Part shown: positions 10,600-23,324 of the stretch, piece by piece
Numbering within the stretch: the first letter of the stretch is position 1
Layout of the letters: every line of letters starts with the position of its first letter
From: Rhabdornis inornatus
Lineage: Eukaryota > Chordata > Aves > Passeriformes > Rhabdornithidae
NCBI GenBank assembly: GCA_013397075.1
Contig: VWZS01002820.1
Coordinates: forward strand, 372,001 to 436,000
Reading direction: 5' to 3'
DNA: 64,000 nt
Position numbers and translations under genes: made by a program
Notes under the pieces: generated by a model
The model's input: only the letters and a program-made list of their open reading frames with translations
What the model was told of the DNA's origin: nothing
Database searches by the model: none

Positions 10600-11571
10600 C
10601 GCTCGTACCCAGGCGGGGCGGAGGCGGGAGCCCTGAGGGGAGCCAAGAGCTGTTTGACCTATTTGTGCGTCTGCTGTGCCTCTGTGGAGCTCAGTAAAAA
10701 CAAAAAAGTCAATACGCAGTCAGACACGAGGGGAATTGTTTAATTCCTCAGTACTGGATCGACTGCAGTAGGGAAACAGAAGCAGAGACAAGGTACGCTG
10801 TCTTTCTCTGTGTATAAAAAAGCAAACCCTATGAAGCAAATGGGCTCAGGCCAATCTAACCTTCTTCTTGGTGGTCAATATCCAAGGTGTGCTGGTTCTG
10901 AAAAATTTTAAAATTGGTCCTCTTTCTTCTCTGCAATTGCACAATGTATTATCAACTCGAAGGTTTACTATTACCAAAAATGCACCTTGTTCAACCGGTA
11001 AGAGAATGTGCTGCTGTCCCTTGGAGTCCTGTTTTATAGAATCTATCTGTTGATGTAAAGCAACAGCAGAAACTTGCTAACAAATCCCTACCATGTTTTA
11101 TTCATCAAATTAGTCTAATTAGCACTTAAATTAGCTAAATACTAAGACCAGTCAAAACTCTGGACCTAGGCTGGGCTGGGAATGGGGCAAGTGGGGATGT
11201 GGAAGTAAACGTTAAAGCTATCTCTATTTCTCAGAGCTCTGTGAAAACTTCAGCTATGATGTGCATATCTGCGTTGTTAGAGAAGCTCTGGCATAGATAG
11301 ATTTTTTAAAAGTTAGTACAATCTCTTCTTTATTGCTTCTTCATGGTGGAAATTCATCGTAAACCAGGAACACTGCCGGGGACTGCAGCTCAGAATTCCC
11401 TTTGTCCTCCAAGATGGGCAACCAAAGCCAAGAAGGGTCTTTCAGAGGTGTTTTTGGCTCTATTTTTGCTAAAAAACCAGCTGGATTGCACTCAAAGTAA
11501 GGTAGTGATGCTGTGAGGGAATTGTAGGTGGCTGCTGCAGGGGTCGGCAGTGTGGGGCATGTGGGTTTTTC
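10600..11571. other. Intergenic DNA upstream of MINPP1
   Basis: I see no gene, clear repeat or conserved splice pattern here. The composition drops from the GC-rich promoter to ordinary AT-rich sequence after about 10.7 kb. Confidence 0.6.
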
Positions 11572-11945
11572 CATAGAATCATGGAATCTCTTGAGTTGGA
11601 AGGGACACACATAGATCACAGAATCCCAGTACCCCTGAAGCTGGAAAAGCCCTCCCAGCCCATGGAGCCCAAGCTGTGCCCGATGCCCACCTTGTCCCCA
11701 GCCCAGAGCACTGAGTGCCACCTCCAGCCCTTCCTTGGACACCTCCAGGCATGGGCACTCCAAACCTCCCTGGGCAGCCCCTGCCAAGGCCTGAGCACCC
11801 TTTCCATGGAGAAATTCCTCCTGCTGTCCAACCTGAGCCTCCCCTGGCACAGCTTGAGGCCATTTCCCCTTGTCCTGTCCTGTTCCCTCGGAGCAGACCC
11901 TGACCCCCCCCACCCCAGGCTGCACTCTTCTGTAAGGGAGTTATG
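11572..11945 (-). mobile_element. CR1 LINE fragment, minus orientation
   Basis: It starts CATAGAATCATGGAATC, the complement of the CR1 tail. It then runs through the CR1 blocks TGGAAAAGCCCTCCCAGCCC, CCACCTCCAGCCCTTCCTTG, CCTCCCTGGGCAGCCCCTGC, TTCCTCCTGCTGTCCAACCT and CCCCTGGCACAGCTTGAGGC. The element is 5' truncated, as is usual for CR1. Close relatives lie at 16958, 18905 and 56380. Overlapping open frames here are repeat-derived. Confidence 0.93.
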
Positions 11946-12135
11946 GTGTGATAAAGACACCCCTGAATCTCTTCAGAGTCCAACTCCTTTTAACATGTTT
12001 TTTCCTTGCTCCCAGCAAGAGTAGGTAGAAATAAGCAGCTGTGTAAAAACAAGTGGGAGCATGAGGTTAGCAGCCAGGGATGCTTCCAGCTGGGAGCTGT
12101 GTCCAGAGAGCCACCAGTATTGGTTATAAACACAG

Positions 12136-12434
12136 GATCCCAGTTTAGCTTAGGCTGAAGGGAGCTCACTGGGCACCTGGTGCCACCTCCCTGCTCCAGC
12201 AGGGCCATCCCAGAGCACAGGGCACAGCATTGTGTGCACACAGCTCTGCAACAGCCCCAGGGAGGAGACCCCAGAGCCTCAGTGGGCAATCTGTTCAGGG
12301 CTGGGCACTGCCCAGGGAAGAAGTTGTGCCTCCTGTGCAGGGGGAATTGCTGGGCTCAGTCCCTGCCCGTGGCTCTGGTGCCATTGCTGGGCCCCCGCAG
12401 CAGAGCCTGGGTCCTGCTCGGAGCCCTCCCTGCA
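12136..12434 (-). mobile_element. CR1 LINE fragment nearly identical to the one at 63.5 kb
   Basis: From ATCCCAGTTT to CCTCCCTGCA it matches 63541-63839 with only about five differences that I can count. The internal run from GGGCACCTGGTGCC through GCAGAGCCTGGG appears identical. Orientation is minus. It is 5' truncated at about 12434, where the other copy continues with CAGGGACACCCAGG. The 3' octamer tail is missing in both copies. Confidence 0.88.
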
Positions 12435-14573
12435 GACGCTCAATCACCCGCTGGCACTGCTGGTAGCATGGAATGATGGCATTGTAATGACCTATCCAGA
12501 AAAGCTTAGAGGGGCTTAGAAAAGCAAAGAATAAAAAGAGGCATCCTGTGGAAAAGCCTGAGCAGCGCAGTGGTGACACATCAGGTTATAAAACAGTTTG
12601 GGCAAAAGCATAAGCAAAACATCCCCATGCTGATTATACCCATTTTCAGCTAAACCCTCACTACTGAATAGATACCAGCTTGTGGCTAAGGAAACAGAGT
12701 TATCTGAGCTTTTGGCCCACGGCACATCCTGGAGAGATCTGTATTTTACACAGAGTCAGACTTTATTCCCTACCTGCATATTTAGGCTATTGCTTCTGCA
12801 GCTGAGGATTTTCAATGAATAAATAATTTTTCATAATCTATTTAGTCCACTGGTGAAATTCTGTTGGAAAGTGTGTGCTTCACCTGTCTCCCACCTCCTC
12901 AATATCCAAAAGAAAGTGTTAATGCAAGAGTATGCTAAGGCTCAAACAGGGTAGGCAAAGCCTGCAGTGCTGAAAGGGAAAGGAAAATAAGGGAATAAGT
13001 AAGTGGTTTAAAGCTTCTCAGCAAAGTTATGGGCTGTCTGTTAGAGCAGGGCAGTGTGACTCAGCTGTCTCCCAGTGACTCTGTCCAGGGCTACTTGGCC
13101 CCTTTCCTGTTGCTCATTTAGTTTATATTAGACATATCTACCACAAATCACTTCTAGCATATCACCTTTCATAACAAAACCAGCATGAGACTACATGCAG
13201 TGATGCTTTGAAACCTATTGAGGGTATTTTGTAAACACCGAGAAAAATACTCATTCCATCTTCTGCGGAATTATTCACTGTAAGGAATCTGTAGTTGGTT
13301 TTAGTAGGAAAAGGATTTTGCATATTACAGCAGTGTGCAGGTGACCTGCTGTGTGTGAGGGAGAAAAAGAGAACTCAAAGAGTTTTCTGTTAGAGACTGT
13401 AAATGTGACATTAAAAGATAATTAAATAAAAACTGGTTTGTGATCCCAGTTTGTGTTCCAGAAAGGGATTTCTATGTTCTGAGTTGTCAAGGACAGACAG
13501 TTACCCCACATGGGATCTCTTCCTTGCTCCTCTCACATCACATTAAATCATCACATCCTATTGTACCCTATTAAATTGTTCAGATATGTATTTTCAATAG
13601 TTTCACAGGATATTTTCTATTAGGACAGGGAAAATATTATCAATAAGATATCATTCGATGAGGAGTCACAACAGCTCCAGTTCATATCCCAAAATTCTGG
13701 ACAAAGCCTTTACACAACAGCCACATTGCCATTTTCACCCTCCACAAGTATTGTGATGTTCTTTTTTTGGTCCTTGTGTCTTCTTTATATCTAAGTTGGA
13801 GGCCAAAACCATTTACAAACATGCCTGTTCCAAATGCAACATTATCAGATTGTTCTCTCTTCTGTTCTCCTTTATTGTTTTTTTTTTCTTTCCATCTTCA
13901 GTTCTGGTGATGCTGAGGGTGGTTAGTTCATGACTCACATTTCCACAGAAGCATTTTTTTTGTTCTCTTGCAGTGCAATCGAATAGTCCCGTTCTGAATA
14001 ATTTCCTTGTTACTGCTTCATATATGGATTTTCTGTAGAGGTGCATTCATTTCCAAACCAAGCTCTATTCAAAATGCAATTGAGAAAATGAATGTACCAA
14101 CCTCTTCTGAAAACACCTTTTTTCTTATAAATCCTCCTGCTCCTCACTGCTTTGGTGGCCTGTAATTGCCATTAATGGAAGTGTATTTCTTTAGCAGTGA
14201 AAGGGCAGAGAACCCAAATATTTCTGTGTCCCCAGCTGAGCATATGCCATTAGCTGGTCTTTCCAGGAGTGAAGAAAATGTCCCATTGCCAGTCTGAGCA
14301 TTGGGGTAATTCCCATAGTACAGAACTCACTGCCCACACCTGTACAAGTGATGGTTTCAGCTCTCTGTGTAATGCTTTTAAACTCTAAGATATTAATTAC
14401 ATGGTCCAGGGAGGAAAGTGTCAGCCCCTAATTCTGTATTCTGCTTTCCTTCTCATGCAACCTCATTCCTTCACTGTCAAGGAACAGATCTCTAAGCAAG
14501 AATCTCTTCCTGCTGGCTGGCAGCCATTCCTTATTATCTGATGAGTGGCCTTGATTTTAGGAGAGGAAATAAT
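12435..14573. other. Gene-free unique DNA
   Basis: AT-rich sequence with no supported exon or recognised repeat. The short open frames have no recognisable homology. I see nothing else in it. Confidence 0.6.
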
Positions 14574-15312
14574 CATAGAATCACAGAATGATTTGGGTTG
14601 GAAGGGACCTTAAATATCCTCCAGTTCCAAACCCTTGCCACAGGCAGGGACACATTCCACTATCCCAGGTTGCTTCAAGCCCCATCCAGCCTTGCCTTAG
14701 ACACTTCCAGGGATCCAGGGGCAGCCACAGCTTCTCCGGGCACCCTGTGCCAGGGCCTGTCCACCCTCCCAGGGAACAATTCCTTCCCAATATCCCATCT
14801 ATCCCTGCCCTCTGCCTGTGGGAAGCAATTCCCCCTTGTCACTCCATCCCTTGTAAAGAGTCTCTCTCTCCATGTTTCCTGTAGCTCCTTCAGGCACTGG
14901 AAGGCCACAATTTGGTCATCCCAAAGCTTCTCCTCTCAAGGCTGAACAATCCCAGCTCTCCCAGCGTTTCTTCCCAGCAGAGCTGCTCCATCCCACTGAT
15001 CATCCTGGTGCCTCCTCTGGACTCTCTCCAGCAGCTCCAGGTCCCTCCTGTGCTGGGCCCCAGGGCTGGAGCAGCTCTGCAGGTGGGGTCTCACCTGAGC
15101 ACAGGGGCAGAGGGGCAGAATCCCCCCCTCCCCTGCTGCCCACACTGGGGGCTCAGCCCAGGGCACAGGAGGGGTTCTGGGTCCCAGCTCTCACCCACAG
15201 CACCCCCAGGTCCTTCTCCAGGGCTGCTCCATCTGTCATCCCCTGGATTGATCCTGAGAGTTGCCCTGATCCAAGTGCAGAACCTTGCACTTGTTCTTGT
15301 TAGCTGTTGTCA
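14574..15312 (-). mobile_element. CR1 LINE fragment, about 740 bp, minus orientation
   Basis: It opens CATAGAATCACAGAATG and GGGTTGGAAGGGACCTTAAA, the standard complement of the CR1 3' end. It continues through TTGCTTCAAGCCCCATCCAG, GGCAGCCACAGCTTCTC and GGCTGAACAATCCCAGCTCT to a 3'-UTR or ORF2-end region (CTCTGCAGGTGGGGTCTCAC and AACCTTGCACTTG). This is one of the longer copies in the window. Its closest partner is the plus-strand copy at 59515-60050. Confidence 0.94.
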
Positions 15313-16957
15313 GCCTTTGAGCCTCAGAGACAAGGCAGCAGAGAAGTCATGGGAGTGCTGCAGTGGGGGCACCCTGGGTGTCACCTCCCGACCACGGTCT
15401 GCATTAACTCAGGTGGCCCAGAACTGAATGTCCTCAATTCATTTGGTTTTAGTTATTCTCCCTAATGAAGTGAATTCCAATATGAGGGCAGAAAGCAAAC
15501 CCAACAAGATCCCAAGGTTCTGCATCCTCCAGACACCTCAACTTTATTGTTGTCAAGTGGAAGAGTCTTGCAGACACAGAACAAGCTGGCAGTGGCTCGG
15601 CTCAGCCAAGGCACACAGGGCAGCCCAGGTGAGCAGATCTCGGTGAGTGTGTCCCTGTTCTGGCCCTGGGCACAAGGAGTGGGGCCAGGCAGAGATGAGC
15701 TGATCTGGCATAGAGAGAGGCAGGAAGGTGAAGGGGTGTGGTAGAGACTCAGAGGAGGTGGAGGGTGCAGGTTTGGAGCAACTCAGCCTGCTTTTGGGTC
15801 ACACCTTCACACTGGGAGGTGATGTGGCTGCCCATTACCTTTGGGAGTTCCTTGTGCACCTTGCCTCCCACGAGGAGGGTGTCCCTCTTCCACCTGAACT
15901 TCCCTGGCTCACATGCAGCAGCTGGTGCTTGTGCTGAGCAGGCAATGCTGTGTTGTTCCTGCTGCTCAGTGGGATGGAGGCATCCAGAAACCCGGGCTCT
16001 TGATTCCCTGTCAGTTGGCATCACATCTCAGCTCACCAGTGCAAAGCCATGTCAGCAGAGTGATGATTGATTCGGGGACACACTTTTGTACCCTGGGTGC
16101 CAAATCTCTTTAATCTGGGGGCACCGGGGGCACTGCCAGGTCCCTGCTGCTCCTTTTGAAGCGTGGACTCTTCAGAGGTACTTTCTGCACTTCTGGGCAG
16201 TCCTTCGCCTTCTGTGCATGTGAGTAGGGAGCAGTTTATTCTCACAAGGAAAGCACTGGGTTTTTCCAGAGCTGACACCACATTTTGGTTAGCAATGGGA
16301 GAACTGGAAAAGGAACAACACATATAATTACTGCTTTCTGCAGAAAGGGCTGAATTCAGATCTCATCCATGCTGTTTGTAATGGAGAGAGAGTGCTCCAC
16401 ATGCTCTTCCCTCCGTCTCACGTTTAAATGGTGGCACAGCACCATTTAAACATGTGTGACACAGCCTGTTCTCCCAGAAAACACAGAAACCTCTGGAGAT
16501 CCTAAGTGCTTTGACCTCTTTGCAAGCAGAGTTTCTGGTCTTGCAGTGTGGCTTCACCCTGTGTGGGCAAGGTTGTCAGCATGGCCACCCCATAATTATG
16601 TGGTTGCCTTTCTGGAACATGGCAGGGCCTTCCAGTTCTGGAGCAGCATGACCCCATGCAGCAAAACAGTCAGGCTGTGGAATGGCTTGGAGAGTCAAAA
16701 ACCCAGAGGTAAATTCAGAAAGCCTCAAACCCCAGCCAAACTGGGTTTTCCAAGGGTAAAAGTAAATTTAAATTAGAGTTTCTTTTTCCACATAAGTAAG
16801 AGGAGGACAGAAGCAACAGAAACTATGTGGACCTGTGCTCTATATATGGAAAGGTAAATTTCTTGGTTGTATTTTCACCAAAATACAGGCACAAAGAAAG
16901 CTCAAAGATTCAAGCACGCTAAAGGCAAGGGACTATTCAGAATAGTGAATCATGAAA
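15313..16957. other. Gene-free unique DNA
   Basis: I see no supported exon or RNA gene. Mixed composition, with several short open frames on both strands that lack any recognisable protein. Confidence 0.6.
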
Positions 16958-17226
16958 GAACTGGACAGGACAAGGAGAAATAGCCTCAAGCTGTGCCAGG
17001 GGAGGCTCAGGTTGGACAGCAGGAGGAATTTCTCCATGGAAAGGATGCTCAGGCCTTGGCAGGAGCTGCCCAGGGAGGTTTGTAGTGCCCATGCCTGGAG
17101 GTGTCCAAGGAAGGGCTGGAGGTGGCACTCAGTGCTTTGGGCTGGGGACAAGGTGGGCATCGGGCACAGCTTGGGCTCCATGGGCTGGGAGGGCTTTTCC
17201 AGCCTCAGTGATTCTGTGATTCTATG
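16958..17226 (+). mobile_element. CR1 LINE fragment, plus orientation
   Basis: Sense-strand CR1: AGCCTCAAGCTGTGCCAGGG, then GGAGGAATTTCTCCATGGAA, GGCAGGAGCTGCCCAGGGAG and GGGCTTTTCCAGCCTCAGTG, ending in GATTCTGTGATTCTATG. It is an inverted partner of the copy at 11572-11945, about 5 kb away. Confidence 0.94.
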
Positions 17227-17239
17227 AATCAGCAAGAAC

Positions 17240-17260
17240 AATTAATTAATTAATTAATTG
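17240..17260. repeat. (AATT)n microsatellite
   Basis: About five ATTA/AATT units follow the CR1 tail at 17226 within 14 bases. Confidence 0.9.
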
Positions 17261-17309
17261 ATCCAGTGCCATTCTTTTTAGTCTGGTTCTGTCAGACAGG
17301 GCTTGGGCT

Positions 17310-17430
17310 TGGATGTCCCAAAGAAGACCATGGTAAGGAAGTTTGCTGACAGCACAAAGCTTGATGGTGCCCAAGTACAGAGAACAAGTCAGAGACAGGA
17401 TGAAGTTTAATAGTGAGAAATTCTTGCAGC
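17310..17430 (+). mobile_element. Decayed CR1 reverse-transcriptase fragment
   Basis: The plus-strand frame reads KFADSTKLDGA, close to the CR1 reverse-transcriptase block KFADDTKL. After a gap it is followed by MKFN, as in the family's MKFNKGK block. Frame shifts and a stop separate the pieces, so it is a dead relic. Its limits are uncertain. Confidence 0.5.
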
Positions 17431-18904
17431 AAGCAGGGATTTCTGCTGCAAACTCATCAGCTCAGTAGGGCAAAGGAAGAGAAAGGCTTGAACAGACCAG
17501 CAGATCTCCAGGCAGCTGGGAGCCCTTGGTGTGGCAAGGCAACCTAACAGCAAACAGGAGTTGGAGGCAGGTCAGAAGTGACATTATCAGGACACAGGGA
17601 GAGATTTATGCTCCCCACTGTGGGTGGCCACAGCCACAGCCAGCCACGGGCAGGACTGCTGGGTGGTGCACAGCTTCTGAGAGGGCACTCAGATGGCTGC
17701 AAACGGGACAGGAGTGAATATGGACCGGGCATCAGGAGGATCCTTGGCTGGAAAGGGATGCTTTGGGAGCAGCCTTCCAGCAGTAAATGACTCAGGAGAC
17801 CTCAAGATGAATTCTGCAATCTCAGTGAGAGGAAGGAGGTGCTTTGTCCACCTCTGATGGCAGACACTGGGTTTGGTGAGATGGGATGTTTCCATCCTGT
17901 TCCCCATTCTTCTACTGTGCTTCCGTTTTTACCAAACAGAGATTCCAGCCTGCAGCGCTCTTTTACAACCCAAGACAAAAGGGATGTTTTAGTAGCAACA
18001 ATAGTGTGACTTCCCCTGACCAGTGCCATCCATCTCCGCAGGAAAACAGGGGCGGAAAAGCTCTGAAAGAGTTTCAGAAAAATTCAGTGTCAGGAGTTGG
18101 CATGAAACAAATCCAACTGTATCATGCTGCATTCAAAGCCACATCATTAAATCATTCAGCACGAAGGACTGGAAACAGGGGCAGTTTGCCAAGTTATTCA
18201 GCAGATGTACAATCATGGCTGGTCAGCAGCTTTCTAAAATTACCACAGTCACCTAAGACAGATTTTCTTCATGACCAAGGCAGCTTTTTAATAGATTCAG
18301 TAAACAAAATGTTGTCTGGTAACATTTCTCCTAATTCTAAGGCAGTAAATTATCTTTGTGATACTGCTTTTCAATTCCTTCTACATTTTCTAGTCCCGTT
18401 CAGAATTTTTGTTTCCTTTTAAAAAGTGCTGATCACCCTCATTTATCCTCAGTAGAGTGAAGGCCATGCTAACTTCTGTCTAGTTGTAAAAAGCTGGTTT
18501 ATAGGGAATTATTTCAAGAAGTTTGGAGCCTTTTAAGTACTGTTCAAAATTTCTTTCTTATCTGGATTAGTTAACCTTTGTCACTTTATTTTTTTTTCCA
18601 TGGGAAGTAACAACTCACTGCTGCTCACTTTGCTTCTCTGCCTGCTCTTCACTGCTCTGTTTTATGAAGTTTAGCTTCCATCTCCTCTAGACTTGAGAGA
18701 TGGTGAGGCATTAGGAAGCCAAGGAAATTATTGTACTTGCCAATACACTTACCCAAGAGGAGAAGCAAATATTGAGAGTGAATTCCCAATACCTTTAGTG
18801 CTAAAATGAACACAGGTGCTTGCTTTGTCCTCCCCAAAGTCTGCAGCCATGGCAAAGGTACATCATGGTTATGGATGCAAGGGCAGTACATACCAGTTGT
18901 CATG
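17431..18904. other. Gene-free unique DNA
   Basis: It contains a 178-codon plus-strand frame (17886-18422) without recognisable domains. That length is within chance for a window this size. I find no other structure. Confidence 0.55.
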
Positions 18905-19780
18905 CAATCATAGAATCACAGAATCCCAGGATCCCTGAGGCTGGAAAAGCCTTCCCAGCCCATGGAGCCCAAGCTGTGCCCAATGCCCACCTTGTCCCCA
19001 GCCCAGAGCACTGAGTGCCACCTCCAGCCCTTCCTTGGACACCTCCAGGCATGGGCACTCCAAACCTCCCTGGGCAGCCCCTGCCAAGGCCTGAGCATCC
19101 TTTCCATGGAGAAATTCCTCCTGCTGTCCAACCTGAGCCTCCCCTGGCACAGCTTGAGGCTGTTTCCCCTTGTCCTGTCCCTGTTCCCTGGCAGCAGAGC
19201 GCGACCCCCCCTGGCTGTCCCCTCCTGTCAGGGAGTTGTGCAGAGCCAGAAGTTTCCTCCTGAGCCTCCTTTTCTCCAGGCTGAGCCCCATTCCCAGCTC
19301 CCTCAGTCACTCCTGGGGCTCCAGCCCCTTCCCCATCTCTGTTCCCTTCCCTGGACACGCTCCAGCCCCTCCAGGGCTCTCTGGCCAGGAGGGCCCAGAA
19401 GTGGACACAGCCCTCGAGGTCCCTCAGCAGGGCCAGCCCAGGGGACAGGCCCTGCCCTGGGTCTGTGGCCACCCCACGGCTGGCACAGCCCAGGGGCCAT
19501 TGGCCTCGTGCCCCCCTGTGCCCCCTGGGCTCCTGTCCAGCCGCTGGCACAGCACCCCCAGGGCCTTTCCCAACGGGCCCTTTCCAGCCCCTCTGCCCCA
19601 GCCTGGACCTGCAGGGCTTGGGGTGACCCCAGGGCAGGACCTGGCACTTGGCCTTGCTGAACCTCAGCCCATGGATCCAGCCTGTCCTGATCCCCCTGCA
19701 GAGCTTCCTGCCCTCCAGCACATCCACACTCCCAGCCAGCCTGCGCTGTCTGTGAAGTTACTGAGGGCACCCTTGGTAAT
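18905..19780 (-). mobile_element. CR1 LINE fragment, about 875 bp, minus orientation
   Basis: This is the longest CR1 copy fully inside the window. It opens AATCATAGAATCACAG and then has the same blocks as the copy at 11572. It extends further through CAGGCTGAGCCCCATTCCCA and GGCACTTGGCCTTGCTGAAC to AAGTTACTGAGGGCACCC. GC-rich repeat DNA here opens frames of up to 275 codons, which are not genes. Confidence 0.94.
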
Positions 19781-20670
19781 TCTCACATTGAAATCTGTTC
19801 CCTGCACTCACACTGTGGTTTCAGCTTTTACATTTTGAGCAGTTTTTGTGTTGCCCAGACAGTGTGGGTTGCAAACAAAACATACCACCCATTTATACTT
19901 TTGAAAGGTTTTGCCCCACCCAAAGCCAGGTTGAGTCTGGTGGCAAACAGACCTATGCAGACGAAATATGTTGTTTTGCTCCCAGCTCTGCCCAGGGCTC
20001 AGGTGATCCTGTGTTTCAGAGCACAGATTCCAATAACAGGAATGAAGCAGCATGTCAATCATCAGGCTCCTTCTTTTAGCTCCCTTAGCAGCTACACCAC
20101 AAAAGGCCAACGAACAGAAAGAGGCATTCAGCTGGAGCTAGCTGAGTCTTAGTCTTTTGTCTGGAAAATCCTTAACATCCCCATTGAGGACTGGGGTAAC
20201 AGATCAAAAACTTTTGTCTCCTTGCCCCTCTGAATCAGCGTGTGTCAGTACACTGTGAGTGTGCATAAAGGAAAAGGGAGCCGGGTTTACCATTCATTAA
20301 AGTCATTTACTCTTCTTTACACAGGGTTGAAAAGGGCTGCCCAGTGCAATGGATCTGGACACAGGGAGGGTGGAGAAATGGTGCTGCCATGTCCTGCTTT
20401 GGGAATGACTTTGAGTCCTGTGCTGAAAGCAGAAAGCTATGAAAATCATCTTATTTTCTCTATGTGCATATGGAGAATCCACTCAAACTCAAAATTAAAC
20501 AGTGAACGGGATGTTTTACCCGTCTTCAGGATCCTTGGTGTTTGCAGGTCTTTGGTTACACAGCAGTCAAAACCAAACCTTTCCTGGTAGCAACAGGGGT
20601 GGACCGATGGCCCCTGACCCCCAGACTGCAGCTGGGGGATTCAGGGTGGATGTGGGGTAGCCCACCTTCC

Positions 20671-20765
20671 ATGGAATCACACAATCACAGAATCATGATG
20701 GTTGGAAAAAGCCTCCAAAGTCTCCAACCTCTGATGGAACACCATCATGACCACTAAGCCAGCAG
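20671..20765 (-). mobile_element. Short CR1 LINE 3' fragment
   Basis: ATGGAATCACACAATCACAG, GATGGTTGGAAAAAGCCTCC and CTGATGGAACACCATCATGA match an antisense CR1 3' end. It is short and diverged. Confidence 0.8.
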
Positions 20766-22124
20766 CCCCGGGACAGACACCGGGAGGGTTTAGGAACCTC
20801 CCTGAAACAGCCCACGAAATGAGGGACCAGTGCAACACTGAATGGAAGAGATGGGAAAGCTTCCTGTGAAGCAAAACAGGGAAAGGTATTACTCAAATCC
20901 TTGTTTGACAGGAAAAATAGCAACCTGGGCAAGTTTTCTGTGTTGTTGTGCTGAGGAAACAAACCTCTGTGCACAGAAACAAGCTCCCTGTGGGAGGTGC
21001 TGCCTGATAACATGGTCAAACCCCAGCAGTTTTCTTCTTGCTTTCTGCGGGAGCTTACAGGGGCTGTGGTGGTATTTTTGAAGGCACTGGGCTGGTCCAT
21101 TCAGGAGCCATGAACTCAAGCTTTAGAGTTTCACAAGCAGGAGCGTCTCTTTTTTAATCACTGTTTTTATGTCTGGGGAAACAGCACTGTGTAGAATGGA
21201 GTTCTTATTTCTCTTGGCTTTCTTGACATCTACCCTGATTGAATGTCTATTTGTTTCACTCCTGTCAGGATAAAATCTCTTGTTTTTGGCAGATTTCCTG
21301 TACTGGAAATCACTTTTACAGTTGATACGTTAATGGCGCATGGCTGTGAATCGATTTTGTAAAACCTTTTACTTAAAATGCCAGGATAATAATTTACTGT
21401 CTTTGTCATTGGATCTCTTTCTGCTTAGGCACTCCTTGCGCTTCTTGAGCTGTGGATGTGAAATACGGCTCGGTGAAATTTGGCAGGATGTGAGCTGCAG
21501 CATTAGTTGTACAAGGTGTTGGTACCCAAACCCATCATTTGGGAAGTTTCAGTGCCTCTCCTCCATAAGGTGCTGTTACACATGTTCACTACATTAACAC
21601 AGGCACCTTTGTGGAAAATGTTTTTCAGTAGACCCACAACCCGTGACTGTCAAATAAATTCACTTGTGAACTGATTCTATGTAAAAAGGGAGTCTTATAC
21701 CCATTTATCATAATGAAAGGAATTCCTTAAGCACTATGGAAAACAGCCACCTACAATTATCACTCAGTAATTTAAAATGCCAGTTGCTTTCCTTTCTGAC
21801 ACTGTCTATGTGTGCAGTAAAGGTATTTAATGATCACATGCTGCATTAACAGGATAGGAAAATTAATCCCATCTAATATAAAAGTATAAATATCATTAGC
21901 TGAACCAAGATGAGTGTGACGTTCTTGGTGAGTGAGTCTATTTTTGAGAAATCACGGGGTTGGAATAAGATTAAAATAAAAAAGAGGTGACACTTGGCTC
22001 TTCGAACTAACTGTAAAATATTCCCTTTTCCACTAAGAGGTTCCTTTCATAAAGCCTCTGCTTTAGCCTCCCTATAATTTCAGCCAGAGAAAAGCTTCAG
22101 GGTTGAAGCAGACCCTCTGACTAC
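20766..22124. other. Gene-free unique DNA
   Basis: AT-rich, with no supported exon, RNA gene or repeat that I can recognise. Confidence 0.6.
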
Positions 22125-22392
22125 AAACTGGAGTGACAGGACAAGGGGGAGCAGGAGTAGATCAGCTATTAGGAAGAAATCCTTCCCTGAGAGGGTGGGC
22201 AGGCCCTGGCACAGGGTGCCCAGAAAAGCTGTGGCTGCCCCTGGATCCCTGGAGAGTGTCCAAGTCCAGGCTGGACAGGGTTTGGAGCAGCCTGGGATAG
22301 TGGAAGGTGTCATTCTACCCCATGGCAGGGGTAGAATGAGATGAGCTTTAAGGTCCCTCCCAACACAACCCAAACCATTCTGGAATTCTATG
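22125..22392 (+). mobile_element. CR1 LINE 3' fragment, plus orientation
   Basis: AGAGGGTGGGCAGGCCCTGG, CACAGGGTGCCCAGAAAAGC and GGGATAGTGGAAGGTGTC lead to AACCCAAACCATTCTGGAAT and a short tail. It is a typical sense CR1 3' end. Confidence 0.92.
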
Positions 22393-23324
22393 TAACCAAT
22401 GTTGCTTATTTTTGCAGAACAAGTTTATAAAGAAGCTCAGCTTGTGCCACCCTTAGCATTCCCCCTGACCACCGTGAATTTTACTTAAACTTCTCATAAG
22501 GTAAAATTTATTCAGTTGGACTTAGCCAGAGTTGTTGTTTATCTCATGGAATATTTTAAAAACCAATCTGTTCCCTCTGTTGGTGTATTTTTACTCTGAT
22601 TTAAATAGACACAGAACAAAACACTTGTGTGTTTAATGGGCTGTGTGTTTAAAGATCCTGCCTTGCCTTTTCTGGTCCTACCAAAGCTGCTGATGGCATC
22701 CTGAATATCCTTTTGCAGCTTCTGTAGTCATTATAAATCTTCCTGATAATGAACAAGGGTGTTCCTCAGAGTTTATTTAACCAGGAGAAATGCTAGTTGC
22801 ATTTGAAACTATCTCATCATTATGATTTCAAGCCCTAGATATTTTGCACACGGAAAACACACTTTGCAAAAGCTTGATCCCACCAGCCAGGGTCGGAGAT
22901 CTCATCCTGGAGGCTTCCTGACTCCTGATGCACGTTGGCATCTGGCTGCTGAGGCAGCAGCAGAGTCAGGGAACCCATTCCAGCACATGTGGTCAGAACA
23001 AGGGCTAATTCATTCCTGGGAATAACTTTGAACTGACACAGAAAGTCAGTGCTTCTCCCTGCTCAGGGAAGCCAGCTAATTCTTCCAAGGCCCTAGAGCA
23101 CGTTATTTTTAGCTGGAGATAACCATGGGCTGTTAAACACCCAGAGAAGCTGCAGCAGCTCTGTGTTCCATATGGGTCTCCACATCTGACTCCTCATGCC
23201 CATTCCTGTGGGAACTTCACTAGCACAACAGCCCCCAGGGCATGGAGATAATAAAGCTGTTGTCACCTCAGCATCAGTGGGGTTTGACAGAAGCCGGAGA
23301 AGAACCTTTCTAAGGTAATAGACA

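Noticed and set aside
9140..10743. Plus-strand open frames of 300-380 codons opposite MINPP1 exon 1
   Set aside because: They are shadows of the GC-rich MINPP1 exon and its minisatellite intron. Composition is Pro/Ser/Arg-rich and low complexity, with no domain.
17886..18422. 178-codon plus-strand frame
   Set aside because: No homology or domain. Similar chance argument, and no regulatory context.
18900..19838. Frames of up to 275 codons on both strands
   Set aside because: All lie inside a CR1 fragment in its 3' region and do not correspond to the CR1 ORF2 product. They are repeat shadows.
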